Shown: positions 7,561 to 17,041 of the stretch, in pieces
Layout of the letters: each line of letters begins with the position of its first letter
Numbering within the stretch: the stretch's first letter is position 1
Assembly: GCA_030697205.1 (NCBI GenBank)
Contig: JAUYQP010000046.1
Span: forward strand, 1-64,000
Direction of reading: 5' to 3'
DNA from: Mycobacteriales bacterium
GTDB lineage: Bacteria > Actinomycetota > Actinomycetes > Mycobacteriales > SCTD01
DNA: 64,000 nucleotides
Notes under the pieces: model-generated
Database searches by the model: none
What the model was told of the DNA's origin: nothing
Seen by the model: only the letters and a program-made list of their open reading frames with translations
Translations under genes and position numbers: made by a program

Positions 7561-8732
7561 TGGGATCCTCCGTCGGGCGTGCTCTCGCACTTGATCACTG
7601 GGTTGGGGGCCTTGCCGAACACGGGGTGGCACTCTTCGTCGCTGGTGATGCCGACCTTGCCGACGAGCGGAAGCGTGAGGTCGACGTAGGTCGTGGATGT
7701 GCGCCCGCCACCGCAGTCACCGCTGCCAATGCCGGCTAGGCCCTTGGGTGTTGACAACAGGACATCGCAACCCACAGTTGCGTTCATTACCGTCCTCACC
7801 ACCTTTGCTCCTGGAGGCTCGCTTCCGGCGGCCAAATCTGTCGCTGTGGGCTTGCGGGTGAGCGCTGGCTGCAGCGGGACGGCTGATCCCTGAGGAACGT
7901 GCAGCATCTCCGGGGTGTCGAGCGACAGCGAGGTCACCACGGTGGTCGTCATGGCTGGCGGGGCTGGGGTGACGCTGTCGAAGCTTGGGAGCGTGAGCAG
8001 GCCACCGGCCAGCAGGCCGGTGGTGACGACGCCGAGAGCGGCGGGGGCGGCGACGCGGCCGACGACGCCGCGCAGGCGCTCCAGCCAGCCCAGGCCGTCG
8101 GCCCAGGGGGCGATGGCGGCCAGCCCACCGGCCGGGAGCGTGCCACCGCGGGCGGCGTACTCCTTGCGCAGGGCCTTGCGGGCGCGGGTGAGGATCGAGC
8201 GGACGGCCGGCTCGGTCATGCCGAAGCGCGCGCCGATCTCGTCGTAGGCGAGACCCTCGACCTCGCGGGCCCACAGGACCGCGGCCTGGCGGGGCGGCAT
8301 CGCGTCGAGCGCGTCGAGCGCGGTGCGGGCCTCGTCGCGGGCGACGACGACGTCGGCGGTGTCGCGACCGACGCGGGTGCCCTCGGGGACCTCGGCGACG
8401 GAGGTGGACCGGCCACGCACCCGCAGCCGGTCGATGACCAGGCGCCCGGTCACGCAGGTCGACCACGCGGCGAGGTCGTCCTCGGCGAGCAGCTCGGCGC
8501 GGTGCTTGTAGGCACGCAGCAGCGCCTCCTGCACGACCTCCTCCGCCTCGTGCACGTCACCGAGGCGCCGGGTCGCGTAGCGGACCAGGCGCGGGGTGAG
8601 CGTGCGCACGGCGTCGTCGAAGTCGAGCGGGACGTCGGGCACGGCACGCAGGCGCGGACGTGCCGGGGCGTCTGCGGGGGGACTGACCGGTGCGAGGGGT
8701 GCGAGCCCTGGCAGGTCCTGCATCGAGGACAT
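7557..8732 (-). CDS. ECF-type sigma factor with C-terminal transmembrane and extracytoplasmic extension
   Basis: 391 aa. Residues about 36-100 are sigma region 2 (DAVRTLTPRLVRYATRRLG, AEEVVQEALLRAYKHR) and about 140-195 sigma region 4 (LDAMPPRQAAVLWAREVEG, YDEIGARFGMTEPAVRSIL). After a linker comes one hydrophobic segment (VAAPAALGVVTTGLLAGGLL, about residues 220-240) and then about 150 residues with several cysteines and no charge bias, likely outside the membrane. ECF sigma factors are usually under 220 residues, so the extension is the odd part; it resembles an anti-sigma or sensor module fused in cis. It overlaps the small secreted peptide gene downstream. Confidence 0.85.
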   Translation of the reverse strand: MSSMQDLPGLAPLAPVSPPADAPARPRLRAVPDVPLDFDDAVRTLTPRLVRYATRRLGDVHEAEEVVQEALLRAYKHRAELLAEDDLAAWSTCVTGRLVIDRLRVRGRSTSVAEVPEGTRVGRDTADVVVARDEARTALDALDAMPPRQAAVLWAREVEGLAYDEIGARFGMTEPAVRSILTRARKALRKEYAARGGTLPAGGLAAIAPWADGLGWLERLRGVVGRVAAPAALGVVTTGLLAGGLLTLPSFDSVTPAPPAMTTTVVTSLSLDTPEMLHVPQGSAVPLQPALTRKPTATDLAAGSEPPGAKVVRTVMNATVGCDVLLSTPKGLAGIGSGDCGGGRTSTTYVDLTLPLVGKVGITSDEECHPVFGKAPNPVIKCESTPDGGSQ

Positions 8733-8945
8733 GGTGCCTCTTCCGTCGGGGGCTGGGATAGCCGACTAACCCAGGTAACGGAGGTGCTGGGAGAACCTCG
8801 CGCGCCAATGTTCGACAACTTCGAAGCGAGTCCTGTCCGACATGCGGGACACATCGGGCAGATCGCTTCTCAGTCTGCACAGGACACCGGCCGGGGTCCA
8901 GGGCAGGTGTCAGGGACAACGAGGGCTCAAGGAAGGGGTGACGGC

Positions 8946-9404
8946 GTGCCGAAGACCAACACGTCGCACCACCCGGATCAGCAGAGGGGCACGCTCGTGG
9001 AGCACGTCGTCTTCTTCCCCGCCCACGACGGAACTCCCGCGTTCCGTCGTGTCGGAAGCCTCGAGGACGCAGTGCGCCTCGTCGAGCACCTGCGCAACGT
9101 CGAGGGCATCAACGAGGTCAGCGTGCACGCCCTCGCCGAGGTCCCGCTGGCGTTCCGCACCGTCATCAAGGTCGAGGTGCCCGGCGCCGTCGACACGGCT
9201 TCGCTCGTCCCCGCGCAGCCCGTCGTGGAGGAGGCCCCGGTGCCTGCTGTCGTCGAGGCGCCTGCTCTGGTCGAGGTCGCGGCGGTCGACGCGCCGGTCG
9301 TCGACGCCCCCGTGCTCGAGGCGGTCCCCGCTCTCGATGAGCCCGAGCTCGCGTCCGCCAACGGCCGCGGCGACGGCGCGAAGAGCCTCGGCTTCTTCTC
9401 CTAG
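8946..9404 (+). CDS. Conserved actinobacterial hypothetical protein
   Basis: 152 aa from GTG 8946 with a GGAAGG ribosome site. The N-terminal 80 residues (RGTLVEHVVFFPAHDG, FRRVGSLEDAVRLVEHLRN, VKVEVPG) look like a compact alpha/beta domain that I recognise only as a conserved hypothetical of actinobacteria. The C-terminal half is a low-complexity Val/Ala/Pro/Glu tail ending in GDGAKSLGFFS. No signal peptide. Function unknown. Transcribed away from the sigma factor and followed by a terminator-like hairpin. Confidence 0.7.
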   Translation: MPKTNTSHHPDQQRGTLVEHVVFFPAHDGTPAFRRVGSLEDAVRLVEHLRNVEGINEVSVHALAEVPLAFRTVIKVEVPGAVDTASLVPAQPVVEEAPVPAVVEAPALVEVAAVDAPVVDAPVLEAVPALDEPELASANGRGDGAKSLGFFS

Positions 9405-9431
9405 CCCGTCCCAGCCCCACAGCACCGCCGA

Positions 9432-9464
9432 CCGGCCGGCCACCCGACGAGGGAGGCCGGCCGG
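9432..9464. terminator. GC-rich hairpin terminator
   Basis: Arms CCGGCCGGCC (9432-9441) and GGCCGGCCGG (9455-9464) with a 13-nt loop, 28 bases after the stop at 9404 and ahead of the promoter of the next gene. Confidence 0.6.
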
Positions 9465-9499
9465 CGGCGTGACCGGGCCTGCTCGCCTACGCTTCGAGG

Positions 9500-10552
9500 G
9501 TGACCCGGCGCGCCCTGACCCTCTCGCTCGGCACCGCCCTGTCGGCGGCGCTCGCGCTCGGCGGGGCGGTGACGCCGGTGCCCTACGTCGCCCTCGAGCC
9601 CGGCCCGACCTTCGACACCCTCGGGGCGGAGGGCACCGCAAGCGGCCAGCCCGTCATCGAGATCACCGGCCGTCCGACCTTCCCGACCACGGGCAAGCTC
9701 GACCTCACGACCGTGAGCGTCTCGCAGCGGCTCACCCTCGGCGCGGCGCTGTGGGGCTGGTTCGACCGCGACAAGGCCGTGCTGCCGCGCGAGATCGTCT
9801 ACCCCCCGGACAAGACCGACGAAGAGGTCGAAGCCGACAACCAGCAGTCCATGCAGCAGTCGCAGGACACCGCGACGGCCGCCGCGCTGCGGGTGCTGAA
9901 GATCCGCTCCGAGGTCGTCACCGTCGACCAGGTCCCCGCCGGTCCTTCGACGGGCAAGCTCCAGCCGGGTGACGTCATCGTCGAGGTCGACGGTGAGCCG
10001 GTCCTCGACGGCCCCGGCCTGCGCGAGCTCATCGGCACCCGCCAGCCGGGTGAGACGGTGCGCATCGGCTTCCGCCGCGACTCCGGTGCGGTGGAGGAGG
10101 TCTCGATCACGACCTCGGCCTCTCCCACGGACCCTGCCAACCCCGACGCGGCGCCCCGCCCCGTCATCGGCATCGTCACGACGCCGACGCCGGTGCGCGA
10201 CATCACCGTCGACATCAACCTCAAGGACGTCGGTGGCCCGAGCGCGGGCCTGATGTTCGCCCTCGGCATCGTCGACAAGCTCGACAAGGTCGACATCACG
10301 GGCGGTCGCCACGTCGCGGGCACCGGCGAGATGTCGGCCGACGGCCAGGTCGGCCCGATCGGCGGCATCAGCCAGAAGCTCGTCGGGGCCCGGCGCAAGG
10401 GCGCGACGGTCTTCCTCGTCCCGGCCGACAACTGCGCCGAGGCCAGGACCAGCCCACCCGACGGCCTCACCCTCATCAAGGCCGCGACCCTGCGCGACGC
10501 GCTCGTCGGCCTGCGAGTCCTGCGCGACGGCGGCGTGCCCGAAGGCTGCTGA
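9500..10552 (+). CDS. YlbL family PDZ and Lon-like serine protease
   Basis: 350 aa. One N-terminal membrane anchor (LTLSLGTALSAALALGGAV) precedes a PDZ domain (about residues 145-205, LQPGDVIVEVDGEPV) and a C-terminal Lon (S16)-type proteolytic domain. The Ser-Lys dyad is intact: Ser248 in GGPSAGLMF and Lys293 in GGISQKLVGARRKGA, 45 residues apart as expected for Lon. A membrane-anchored quality-control protease is the likely role. TACGCT at 9488-9493, six bases before the GTG, suggests a leaderless transcript and supports this start. Confidence 0.92.
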   Translation: MTRRALTLSLGTALSAALALGGAVTPVPYVALEPGPTFDTLGAEGTASGQPVIEITGRPTFPTTGKLDLTTVSVSQRLTLGAALWGWFDRDKAVLPREIVYPPDKTDEEVEADNQQSMQQSQDTATAAALRVLKIRSEVVTVDQVPAGPSTGKLQPGDVIVEVDGEPVLDGPGLRELIGTRQPGETVRIGFRRDSGAVEEVSITTSASPTDPANPDAAPRPVIGIVTTPTPVRDITVDINLKDVGGPSAGLMFALGIVDKLDKVDITGGRHVAGTGEMSADGQVGPIGGISQKLVGARRKGATVFLVPADNCAEARTSPPDGLTLIKAATLRDALVGLRVLRDGGVPEGC

Positions 10553-10592
10553 TTCGCCGGTCGCGGGGGCCTGTGGTCCCTAGACTCCCGGC

Positions 10593-13430
10593 ATGGAGCC
10601 CGGCGTCCCCTTCGCGCTGCTCGGCTCCGTCCAGTTGCTGGCCGTCGCCGCCTGGGCCGGGCTCGCCTGCGCGGCGCTGGCGCTGACCCGCCGCACCCCC
10701 GGCTCCCGCGTCCCCGCCCTGCTCGCCGCCCTCGGTGCGGTCGTCCTCGTCGCTGTCGAGGTCCGCACCGGCCTGAGCTTCGGCTCGGCGGCGTCCGACG
10801 ACCTCGCGCTCGCCCGCTGCGCCGGCGCTCTGCTGCTCGGTGCAGGGCTGTACGCCGGAGCGCTTCCCTCCTCACCGGCTCGTTCAGCGGAGCGTCCCGT
10901 CGCGCCGGTCCTGGGAGCACTCCCGCTGGCCGGAATCGTCGTACCCCTGGGTGCCGCCCCCGGTCCCTCGGTCCTCGCGGCCGGCGCCTCGCTGGCCGCC
11001 GCCCTGGCGGCCGTGCGGGCGGTCGGAGGCAAGGCCGGGGCTGCCCTCGGGGGCGGCCTCGCGCTCGCCGCGGCCGCGGCGGTCGTGGCCCCGATCGCCG
11101 ACGACGGGCCGTCGCAGGCCGTCACCGCCACCGCGCTGCGCGGCGCCGGGGCGGTGCTCGTGCTCACCGCACTGGTCGTGCTGGCCCGCACCTCGCTGCT
11201 CGCGAAGGTCGTCGCCGCGATCCTGGCCGGGGTCCTGGCGATGGCGGCGGCGGCCGTCGGCGTCGTCGGCACCGTCGTCACCTCGCGCTTCGACGAGCAG
11301 GCCGCGTCGCTCGTCGAGCAGGCCGCCCAGGGCCGGCTGCAGGCCCTCACCGCCACCGGCGAGAGCGCCGTCCCCGTCGGGCGGGTCGCCCAGGCTGCCT
11401 ACGCCCGCAGCGCGTCAGCCGCCGACGTCACCGGCATCTTGGCGAGCCTCTCCAACCGCGGCGACACCTTCGCCGGCGTCGTCGACCGCACGCGCAAGGC
11501 CACCGCCGTCGGAGGGTCGAGCCCGCTCACCCCTGCGGAGACCCTCTCACTGGGGCAGGACCGCGCGGTCCGTTTCGCGCTCGAGACCACCGGGCCCGAG
11601 GCGGTCCTGCAACCGCTGACCCTGCTCACCCGGCTGGCGGGCGCGCAGCCGTCCCTCGCGCTCGTGGTGCTGGTGCCCGAGACGCGCGCCAGCGCCGACG
11701 TGCGGCCGGCGTCGGTCTTCGTCTTCGGCCAGCGGCTCGGTGACGCCTACGCCGCCGACGACTTCGATGCTGGCGGCTACGGCCTGTCCCTGCTCGTCGG
11801 CGACGACGTCGTCGCGTCCAACCGGTCCGGGGCCGAGGCCGACCAGCTCGAGGCGATCGCCTCCCGTACCGGGTTGTCGTCCGGCATAGACACCGACGGC
11901 GTGACCGTCCAGGCCGAGGGCAAGAGCCCGACGGTCCGCTTCGTGCCGCTGCAGGGCTTCGACGGGGAGCCGGTCGGCGTGCTGGCGCTGTCGCGTCGCG
12001 CCGACGAGTCGCTGGCAGCGCAGCGGGATGCGCTGCGGGTCCTGATGCTCACCGCCCTCCTGACCACCGCGCTCGTCGGTGTCGTCGCGGTCGTGCTCGG
12101 TCGGCGCACCGTCGACCCGGTCCGCCGCCTCACCGACGCCGCCGAGCGCATCGGCGCCGGAGACCTCGCCGCCACCGCCGGGGTGACCGGCGACGACGAG
12201 GTCGCGGCCCTGTCGCGCACCTTCGACGCGATGACCGGCAACCTCGGTCGGCTCACCGACGACCTGCGCGACTCCGCGGCCCGGCTCGCGACGGTGCTCG
12301 CGTCGATGTCCGACGGGATGGTCGCCACGGACGGGACCGGCACGGTGACGAGCGTCAACCGGGCCGCGGTCGAGATGGCAGGTCTCCCCGACGAGGCGGC
12401 CGCGCTCGGCCGCTCGCTCGTGGATGTCCTCGACGTGCGCGACCCCGCGGGTGAGCAGCTCGCCGACGCGCGCCTGCGGCTGCGCGACGCCCCCGGCGAG
12501 GTCCACCCCGTCGACGGCGGGCCGACCGTGCCCGTCCGCATCGCCATCACCCCGCTGCAGTCCGGCGACGGCGTCGTCGTCGTCCTGCGCGACACGACGC
12601 GCGAGCGCGAGGTCGAGCGGATGAAGACCGAGTTCCTGTCCAACGTCAGTCACGAGCTGCGCACCCCGCTGACCCCGATCCGGGGCTACGCCGACATCCT
12701 CGTCAGCCGGGGGGCGGCTCTGCGCCCCGAGCAGGTCGCGACCTTCTCCGCGACGATCCTCGCCGAGAGCCTCAAGATGAACCGCGTCGTCGACCTCCTC
12801 GTCGACGTCGCGTCCATCGAGGCCGGCCGGGTCCAGGTCTCGCCCCGGCCGGTGGCGGTGCGGGCGCTGCTGGACGAGCGGCTGGTGGCGTGGAGGGGTC
12901 GCGCGCCCGAGCGCGCCGGTGACCTGCGGCGGCGCGTCGCCGGCTCCCTGCCGCACGTGCTGGTGGACCCGACCTGGGTCGCCAAGGCCCTCGACGAGCT
13001 GCTCGACAACGCGGTGAAGTACACCCCCGTCGGGACCCCCATCGCTCTCGTCGGCGCGATGTCACCCGACGGCCGCAGCGTGCGGGTGTCGGTCAAGGAC
13101 AGCGGACCGGGCATCGCCGAGCGCGACCAGGCGCTGCTGTTCACGTCCTTCGAGCAGGTCGACGGCTCGGCGACCCGCCGCGTCGGGGGCCTCGGCCTCG
13201 GGCTGTCGTTCGTCCGCCGGCTGGCCGACGACGCCGGCTTCCCGCTCACTGTCGTGTCGAGCACCGGCAAGGGCGCGGAGTTCGCCCTCGACCTGCCGGT
13301 CACCGACCAGCCGCCGCCTGCGCCCACCCGCCGGGCGGTGCGCAAGCCCGCGCCCCCCGTCGTACCCGCCGCTGCTCCTGCGAAGAAGGCCCCCGCGAAG
13401 AAGGCCCCCGCGAAGAAGCCGCCCCGCTGA
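10593..13430 (+). CDS. Large multi-domain sensor histidine kinase (orphan)
   Basis: 945 aa. The N-terminus has several membrane segments (up to about residue 230), then an extracytoplasmic region of about 240 residues, another span (LMLTALLTTALVGVVAVVLG), a HAMP domain (TVDPVRRLTDAAERIGAGDL), a PAS-like domain, HisKA with His687 in NVSHELRTPLTP, and a HATPase domain (DELLDNAVKYTP, DSGPGIAE, GGLGLGLSF). It autophosphorylates and passes phosphate to a response regulator, but none is adjacent. The last 25 residues are Lys/Ala/Pro repeats (KKAPAKKAPAKK), unusual for a kinase. A TAGACT box at 10581-10586, six bases before ATG, suggests a leaderless message. Confidence 0.9.
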   Translation: MEPGVPFALLGSVQLLAVAAWAGLACAALALTRRTPGSRVPALLAALGAVVLVAVEVRTGLSFGSAASDDLALARCAGALLLGAGLYAGALPSSPARSAERPVAPVLGALPLAGIVVPLGAAPGPSVLAAGASLAAALAAVRAVGGKAGAALGGGLALAAAAAVVAPIADDGPSQAVTATALRGAGAVLVLTALVVLARTSLLAKVVAAILAGVLAMAAAAVGVVGTVVTSRFDEQAASLVEQAAQGRLQALTATGESAVPVGRVAQAAYARSASAADVTGILASLSNRGDTFAGVVDRTRKATAVGGSSPLTPAETLSLGQDRAVRFALETTGPEAVLQPLTLLTRLAGAQPSLALVVLVPETRASADVRPASVFVFGQRLGDAYAADDFDAGGYGLSLLVGDDVVASNRSGAEADQLEAIASRTGLSSGIDTDGVTVQAEGKSPTVRFVPLQGFDGEPVGVLALSRRADESLAAQRDALRVLMLTALLTTALVGVVAVVLGRRTVDPVRRLTDAAERIGAGDLAATAGVTGDDEVAALSRTFDAMTGNLGRLTDDLRDSAARLATVLASMSDGMVATDGTGTVTSVNRAAVEMAGLPDEAAALGRSLVDVLDVRDPAGEQLADARLRLRDAPGEVHPVDGGPTVPVRIAITPLQSGDGVVVVLRDTTREREVERMKTEFLSNVSHELRTPLTPIRGYADILVSRGAALRPEQVATFSATILAESLKMNRVVDLLVDVASIEAGRVQVSPRPVAVRALLDERLVAWRGRAPERAGDLRRRVAGSLPHVLVDPTWVAKALDELLDNAVKYTPVGTPIALVGAMSPDGRSVRVSVKDSGPGIAERDQALLFTSFEQVDGSATRRVGGLGLGLSFVRRLADDAGFPLTVVSSTGKGAEFALDLPVTDQPPPAPTRRAVRKPAPPVVPAAAPAKKAPAKKAPAKKPPR

Positions 13431-13468
13431 CAGCAGGGGAGTACGCCGAGGGCGTGGCGGCCCGGCTG

Positions 13469-13990
13469 TCAGTCCTCGAGCGTGGCGAGCAGCGCGTCGG
13501 CGAGGGCCGGCGCGAGGTCGGCGCCCCCGACCCGCTCGTCGGCGGCACCGTCGTGGCCGCGCAGCCGCAGCACGCAGGCGCGGGTGCCGTCGCGGACGAC
13601 CCCGACGCACATCCGGACCTCGCGGCGGGCCTCGTGGGACGCCGCGACGACGGCCGGGTCGTCGGACTCCGCGAGCGCTGCCTCCGCGGTCGGAGGCAGC
13701 ACGAGGACCTCGTGGGCGAGCACGACCCCGAGCACGTCGGGGCCGAAGACGACGCCTGCGAGCGCCTCGTCGAGCGGGCCGTCGGCGAGCGGGTCCTGCG
13801 CGATCGGGGTCAGGTGGCCGGGGCGGCTCGCGACGAGGCCGAGCGACTGGGCGAGCTGCGGCTCCGCGGCGAGCAGCGCCTCGGTCTCGACGAGGGCGAA
13901 CAGCTGGGGCGGCTGGTCCCAGCCGGCCTCCGCGAGGTGGCCCTCGACCTCTCCGACGACGGCCTGCAGCTGCGTGCTCACGGGCGCCAT
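13469..13990 (-). CDS. PPA1309 family protein
   Basis: 173 aa, ATG at 13990. It matches the actinobacterial PPA1309 family: LQAVVGEVEGHLAEAGWDQPPQLFALVET at the N-terminus, then LTPIAQDPLADGPLDEALAGVVFGPDVLGVVLAHEVLVLPP and a C-terminal VGVVRDGTRACVLRLRGHD. Cytoplasmic, function unknown. It lies divergent from the UPF0182 gene, an arrangement conserved across actinobacteria and consistent with shared regulation. The intergenic 13991-14075 must hold both promoters. Confidence 0.88.
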   Translation of the reverse strand: MAPVSTQLQAVVGEVEGHLAEAGWDQPPQLFALVETEALLAAEPQLAQSLGLVASRPGHLTPIAQDPLADGPLDEALAGVVFGPDVLGVVLAHEVLVLPPTAEAALAESDDPAVVAASHEARREVRMCVGVVRDGTRACVLRLRGHDGAADERVGGADLAPALADALLATLED

Positions 13991-14075
13991 CCAACCGCAC
14001 CGGGGGAACTCCGACCCCCTGTGGTTGAGTTCGACAGGTAGGAGCACCAACCCCTCAGTACCGGAAGTGAGCCGC

Positions 14076-17018
14076 GTGGCCGTCCGCACACCCGGGGCGG
14101 GCCTGCCTGCCCGCCCCCGCCTGCTCGCCCCGTCCCTCGTCGTCGTCGCCCTTGTGCTGCTGCTCGGCGGTGTCGGCATCGCGCTCTACACCGACCTGCT
14201 GTGGTTCCGCGACGTCGGCTTCAGCGAGGTCTTCTCGACCGTCCTGCGCACCAAGCTGCTGCTGTTCGTGGCCTTCGGCCTGCTCATGGCGCTGCTCGTC
14301 GGGGCCAACATCACGCTGGCCTACCGGCTGCGCCCGCCGTTCCGCCCGATGTCGCTCGAGCAGCAGAACCTCGAGCGCTACCGCGTCGCCGTCGAGCCCT
14401 ACCTCACGCCCGTGCTGCTGCTCGCCTCCGGCGTGTTCGGCGTCTTCGCGGGGCTGTCCGCCGCGAGCCGCTGGCAGACCTGGCTGCTGTGGCGCAACGC
14501 CACCGACTTCGGCGTGAAGGACGCGCAGTTCGGCCGCGACATCTCCTACTTCGCCTTCACCTACCCGTTCCAGCGCTTCGTGCTGACCTTCGTGCTCACC
14601 GCCGTCGTGCTGAGCCTGCTCGCCGCCGCGGTCACCCACTACCTGTTCGGCGGAGTGCGCCTGCAGACCGTGGGGGAGAAGGTCAGCCCGGCGGCCCGGG
14701 CCCACCTGTCGGTGCTCATCGGGATCATCGTGCTGCTCAAGGCCGGCGCCTACTACCTCGACCGCTTCGGCCTCGCCTTCAGCGAGCGCGGCAGGGTGCA
14801 GGGAGCGAGCTACACCGACGTCAACGCGGTGCTGCCCGCGAAGAACATCCTCATCGGCGTCGCCATCATCTGCGCGCTGCTGTTCTTCGCCAACATCTAC
14901 GTCCGCAACATCGTGCTGCCCGCCGGCGCCCTCGCGCTGCTCGTCTTGTCGGCCATCGTGCTCGGCGGCGTCTACCCGGCCTACACCCAGCAGTTCCGGG
15001 TGAAGCCCAACGAGATCGAGCGCGAGGCCGAGTTCATCCAGCGCAACATCGAGGCGACCCGCGCGGCGTACTCCATCGACGAGTCCGAGACGACGACGTT
15101 CAACGTCGCGGAGACCGCCACGCAGACCAACCTGCAGACCCTCGCGGCCGACAAGGCGACGGTGCCCAACACCCGCCTGCTCGACCCCAACGTGCTGCCG
15201 CCGACCTTCACGCAGTTCCAGCGCTTCCGCGGCTACTTCGGCTTCAACGAGACCTCCCTCGACATCGACCGCTACGACCTCGGTGACGGCGTGAAGGACT
15301 ACGTCGTGGCGGTCCGCGAGCTGCGCAAGGCCGGCCTCGGCGCCGACCAGCGCAACTGGATCAACGAGCACCTCATCTACACCCACGGCAACGGCTTCGT
15401 CGCCGCGCCCGCCAACCAGACCGACGGCGACGGCCAGCCCGTCTTCGAGGTCGGTGGGCTGCCGGTCAAGGGCCCGCTGAAGATCGACGAGCCGCGCATC
15501 TACTTCGGCGAGGGCACCACCGACTACAGCGTCGTCGACACCGAGCAGGCCGAGACCGACGGCGTGACCGAGGGCGAGGCGCCCAACTACAACTACGACG
15601 GCGACGGTGGTGTCGAGCTCAGCGGCCCGGTCCGCAAGCTCGCCTACGCGCTGAAGTTCCGCGAGAAGAACCTCGTCCTGTCGGGCGCGCTCGGCAGCGA
15701 GAGCAAGCTGCAGTACATCCGCACCCCGCGCGAGCGGGTGCAGAAGGTCGCGCCCTTCCTGCAGCTCGACGAGGACCCCTACCCCGCGGTCGTCGACGGC
15801 AAGATCCTCTGGATCGTCGACGGCTACACCACCAGTGACGGCTACCCCTACTCCGAGCGCACCCTGCTCGGCGAGGCGACCGCCGACAGCCAGACCCGCG
15901 CCGGTCTGCCCCTCGACACCGTCAACTACATCCGCAACTCCGTGAAGGCCACGGTCGACGCCTACACCGGCGAGGTGAAGCTCTACACCTTCGACAGCGA
16001 CGACCCGGTGCTCAAGACCTGGTCGAAGGCCTTCCCCGGGGTGCTCGAGCCGGAGAGCGCGATCAGCGACGACCTGCGCGCGCACTTCCGCTACCCCGAG
16101 GACCTGTTCAAGGTCCAGCGCGAGCTGCTGACCCGCTACCACGTGACCGAGTCCCGCAAGTTCTTCCAGGGCGACGACTACTGGCAGATCCCGGCTGACC
16201 CGGCCAACGTCACGACGACCTCGAGCGGCACCAACGCGGCGTCGGCCAACCCCAACTCCATCTTCCGCGCCGCCGGCGAGGGCGACCAGCCGCCGTACTA
16301 CGTGCTGTCGCAGTTCCCCGGGACGACCCGTCCGTCGTTCAACCTCACGACGTCGTTCATCGCGCGGAGCCAGCCCAACCTCACCGCTCTCGTCTCCGTC
16401 TCGAGCGACCCCGGTGACGACTACGGCAAGATCCGCATCCTGCAGGTCCCCGTCGTCCCGCCGGTCCGCGGTCCGGGTCAGGTCGCCGGCAACTTCCAGT
16501 CCGACTCGGCCGTCCGCGGCGTGCTCTTCCCGCTGGTCCAAGCCGGCAGCTCGCGGATCATCGTCGGCAACCTGCTGACGCTGCCGGTCGGAGGCTCGCT
16601 GTTCTACGTGCAGCCGATCTACGTCCAGTCGCAGCAGGGCGCGAGCTACCCCCGCCTGCAGTACGTCATCGTCAACTATGGCAACCGCACGGTCATCAAG
16701 GAGACCCTCGCCGAGGCCGTCAAGGCGCTGCTCGCGGGCAGTGGTGCGACCCCGACCACCCCGACCCCGGGTCAGCCGCCCGCACCCGGGAGCGGCCCTG
16801 CGGCTCAGGCGATCGCGGACGCGCAGCAGGCCTTCGACGACGCGCAGGCCGCGCTGGCCAAGAGCCCGCCGGACTTCACGGCGTACGGCGAAGCGCAGGC
16901 GCGACTGCGTGACGCCCTCGCCCGGGCGGCCGCCGCCGGCAGCGCGTCGCCGTCCCCGAGCGCCTCGGGCTCGGCATCGGCGTCACCGTCGGCGTCGCCC
17001 TCGCCCAGCCCGAGCTGA
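14076..17018 (+). CDS. UPF0182 family large membrane protein
   Basis: 980 aa from GTG 14076 (GGAAG eight bases upstream; GTG 14067 is an in-frame alternative). The first 330 residues carry about seven transmembrane segments with the family signature YTDLLWFRDVGFSEVF. A large extracytoplasmic part follows, with NWINEHLIYTHGNG, TDYSVVDTEQAE and VVDGKILWIVDGYTTSDGYPYSE, then a coiled Ala/Gln segment and a Ser/Pro tail (SASPSPSASGSAS). UPF0182 proteins are widespread in actinobacteria and of unknown function. Length is as expected for the family. Confidence 0.93.
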   Translation: MAVRTPGAGLPARPRLLAPSLVVVALVLLLGGVGIALYTDLLWFRDVGFSEVFSTVLRTKLLLFVAFGLLMALLVGANITLAYRLRPPFRPMSLEQQNLERYRVAVEPYLTPVLLLASGVFGVFAGLSAASRWQTWLLWRNATDFGVKDAQFGRDISYFAFTYPFQRFVLTFVLTAVVLSLLAAAVTHYLFGGVRLQTVGEKVSPAARAHLSVLIGIIVLLKAGAYYLDRFGLAFSERGRVQGASYTDVNAVLPAKNILIGVAIICALLFFANIYVRNIVLPAGALALLVLSAIVLGGVYPAYTQQFRVKPNEIEREAEFIQRNIEATRAAYSIDESETTTFNVAETATQTNLQTLAADKATVPNTRLLDPNVLPPTFTQFQRFRGYFGFNETSLDIDRYDLGDGVKDYVVAVRELRKAGLGADQRNWINEHLIYTHGNGFVAAPANQTDGDGQPVFEVGGLPVKGPLKIDEPRIYFGEGTTDYSVVDTEQAETDGVTEGEAPNYNYDGDGGVELSGPVRKLAYALKFREKNLVLSGALGSESKLQYIRTPRERVQKVAPFLQLDEDPYPAVVDGKILWIVDGYTTSDGYPYSERTLLGEATADSQTRAGLPLDTVNYIRNSVKATVDAYTGEVKLYTFDSDDPVLKTWSKAFPGVLEPESAISDDLRAHFRYPEDLFKVQRELLTRYHVTESRKFFQGDDYWQIPADPANVTTTSSGTNAASANPNSIFRAAGEGDQPPYYVLSQFPGTTRPSFNLTTSFIARSQPNLTALVSVSSDPGDDYGKIRILQVPVVPPVRGPGQVAGNFQSDSAVRGVLFPLVQAGSSRIIVGNLLTLPVGGSLFYVQPIYVQSQQGASYPRLQYVIVNYGNRTVIKETLAEAVKALLAGSGATPTTPTPGQPPAPGSGPAAQAIADAQQAFDDAQAALAKSPPDFTAYGEAQARLRDALARAAAAGSASPSPSASGSASASPSASPSPSPS

Positions 17019-17041
17019 TCCTCATCGAGCAGCAGCGCCCC

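Noticed and set aside
14055-16541. 828-codon open frame antisense to the UPF0182 gene
   Set aside because: A shadow caused by high GC at third positions; composition is highly biased and no domain is recognisable, whereas the plus strand encodes a known family.
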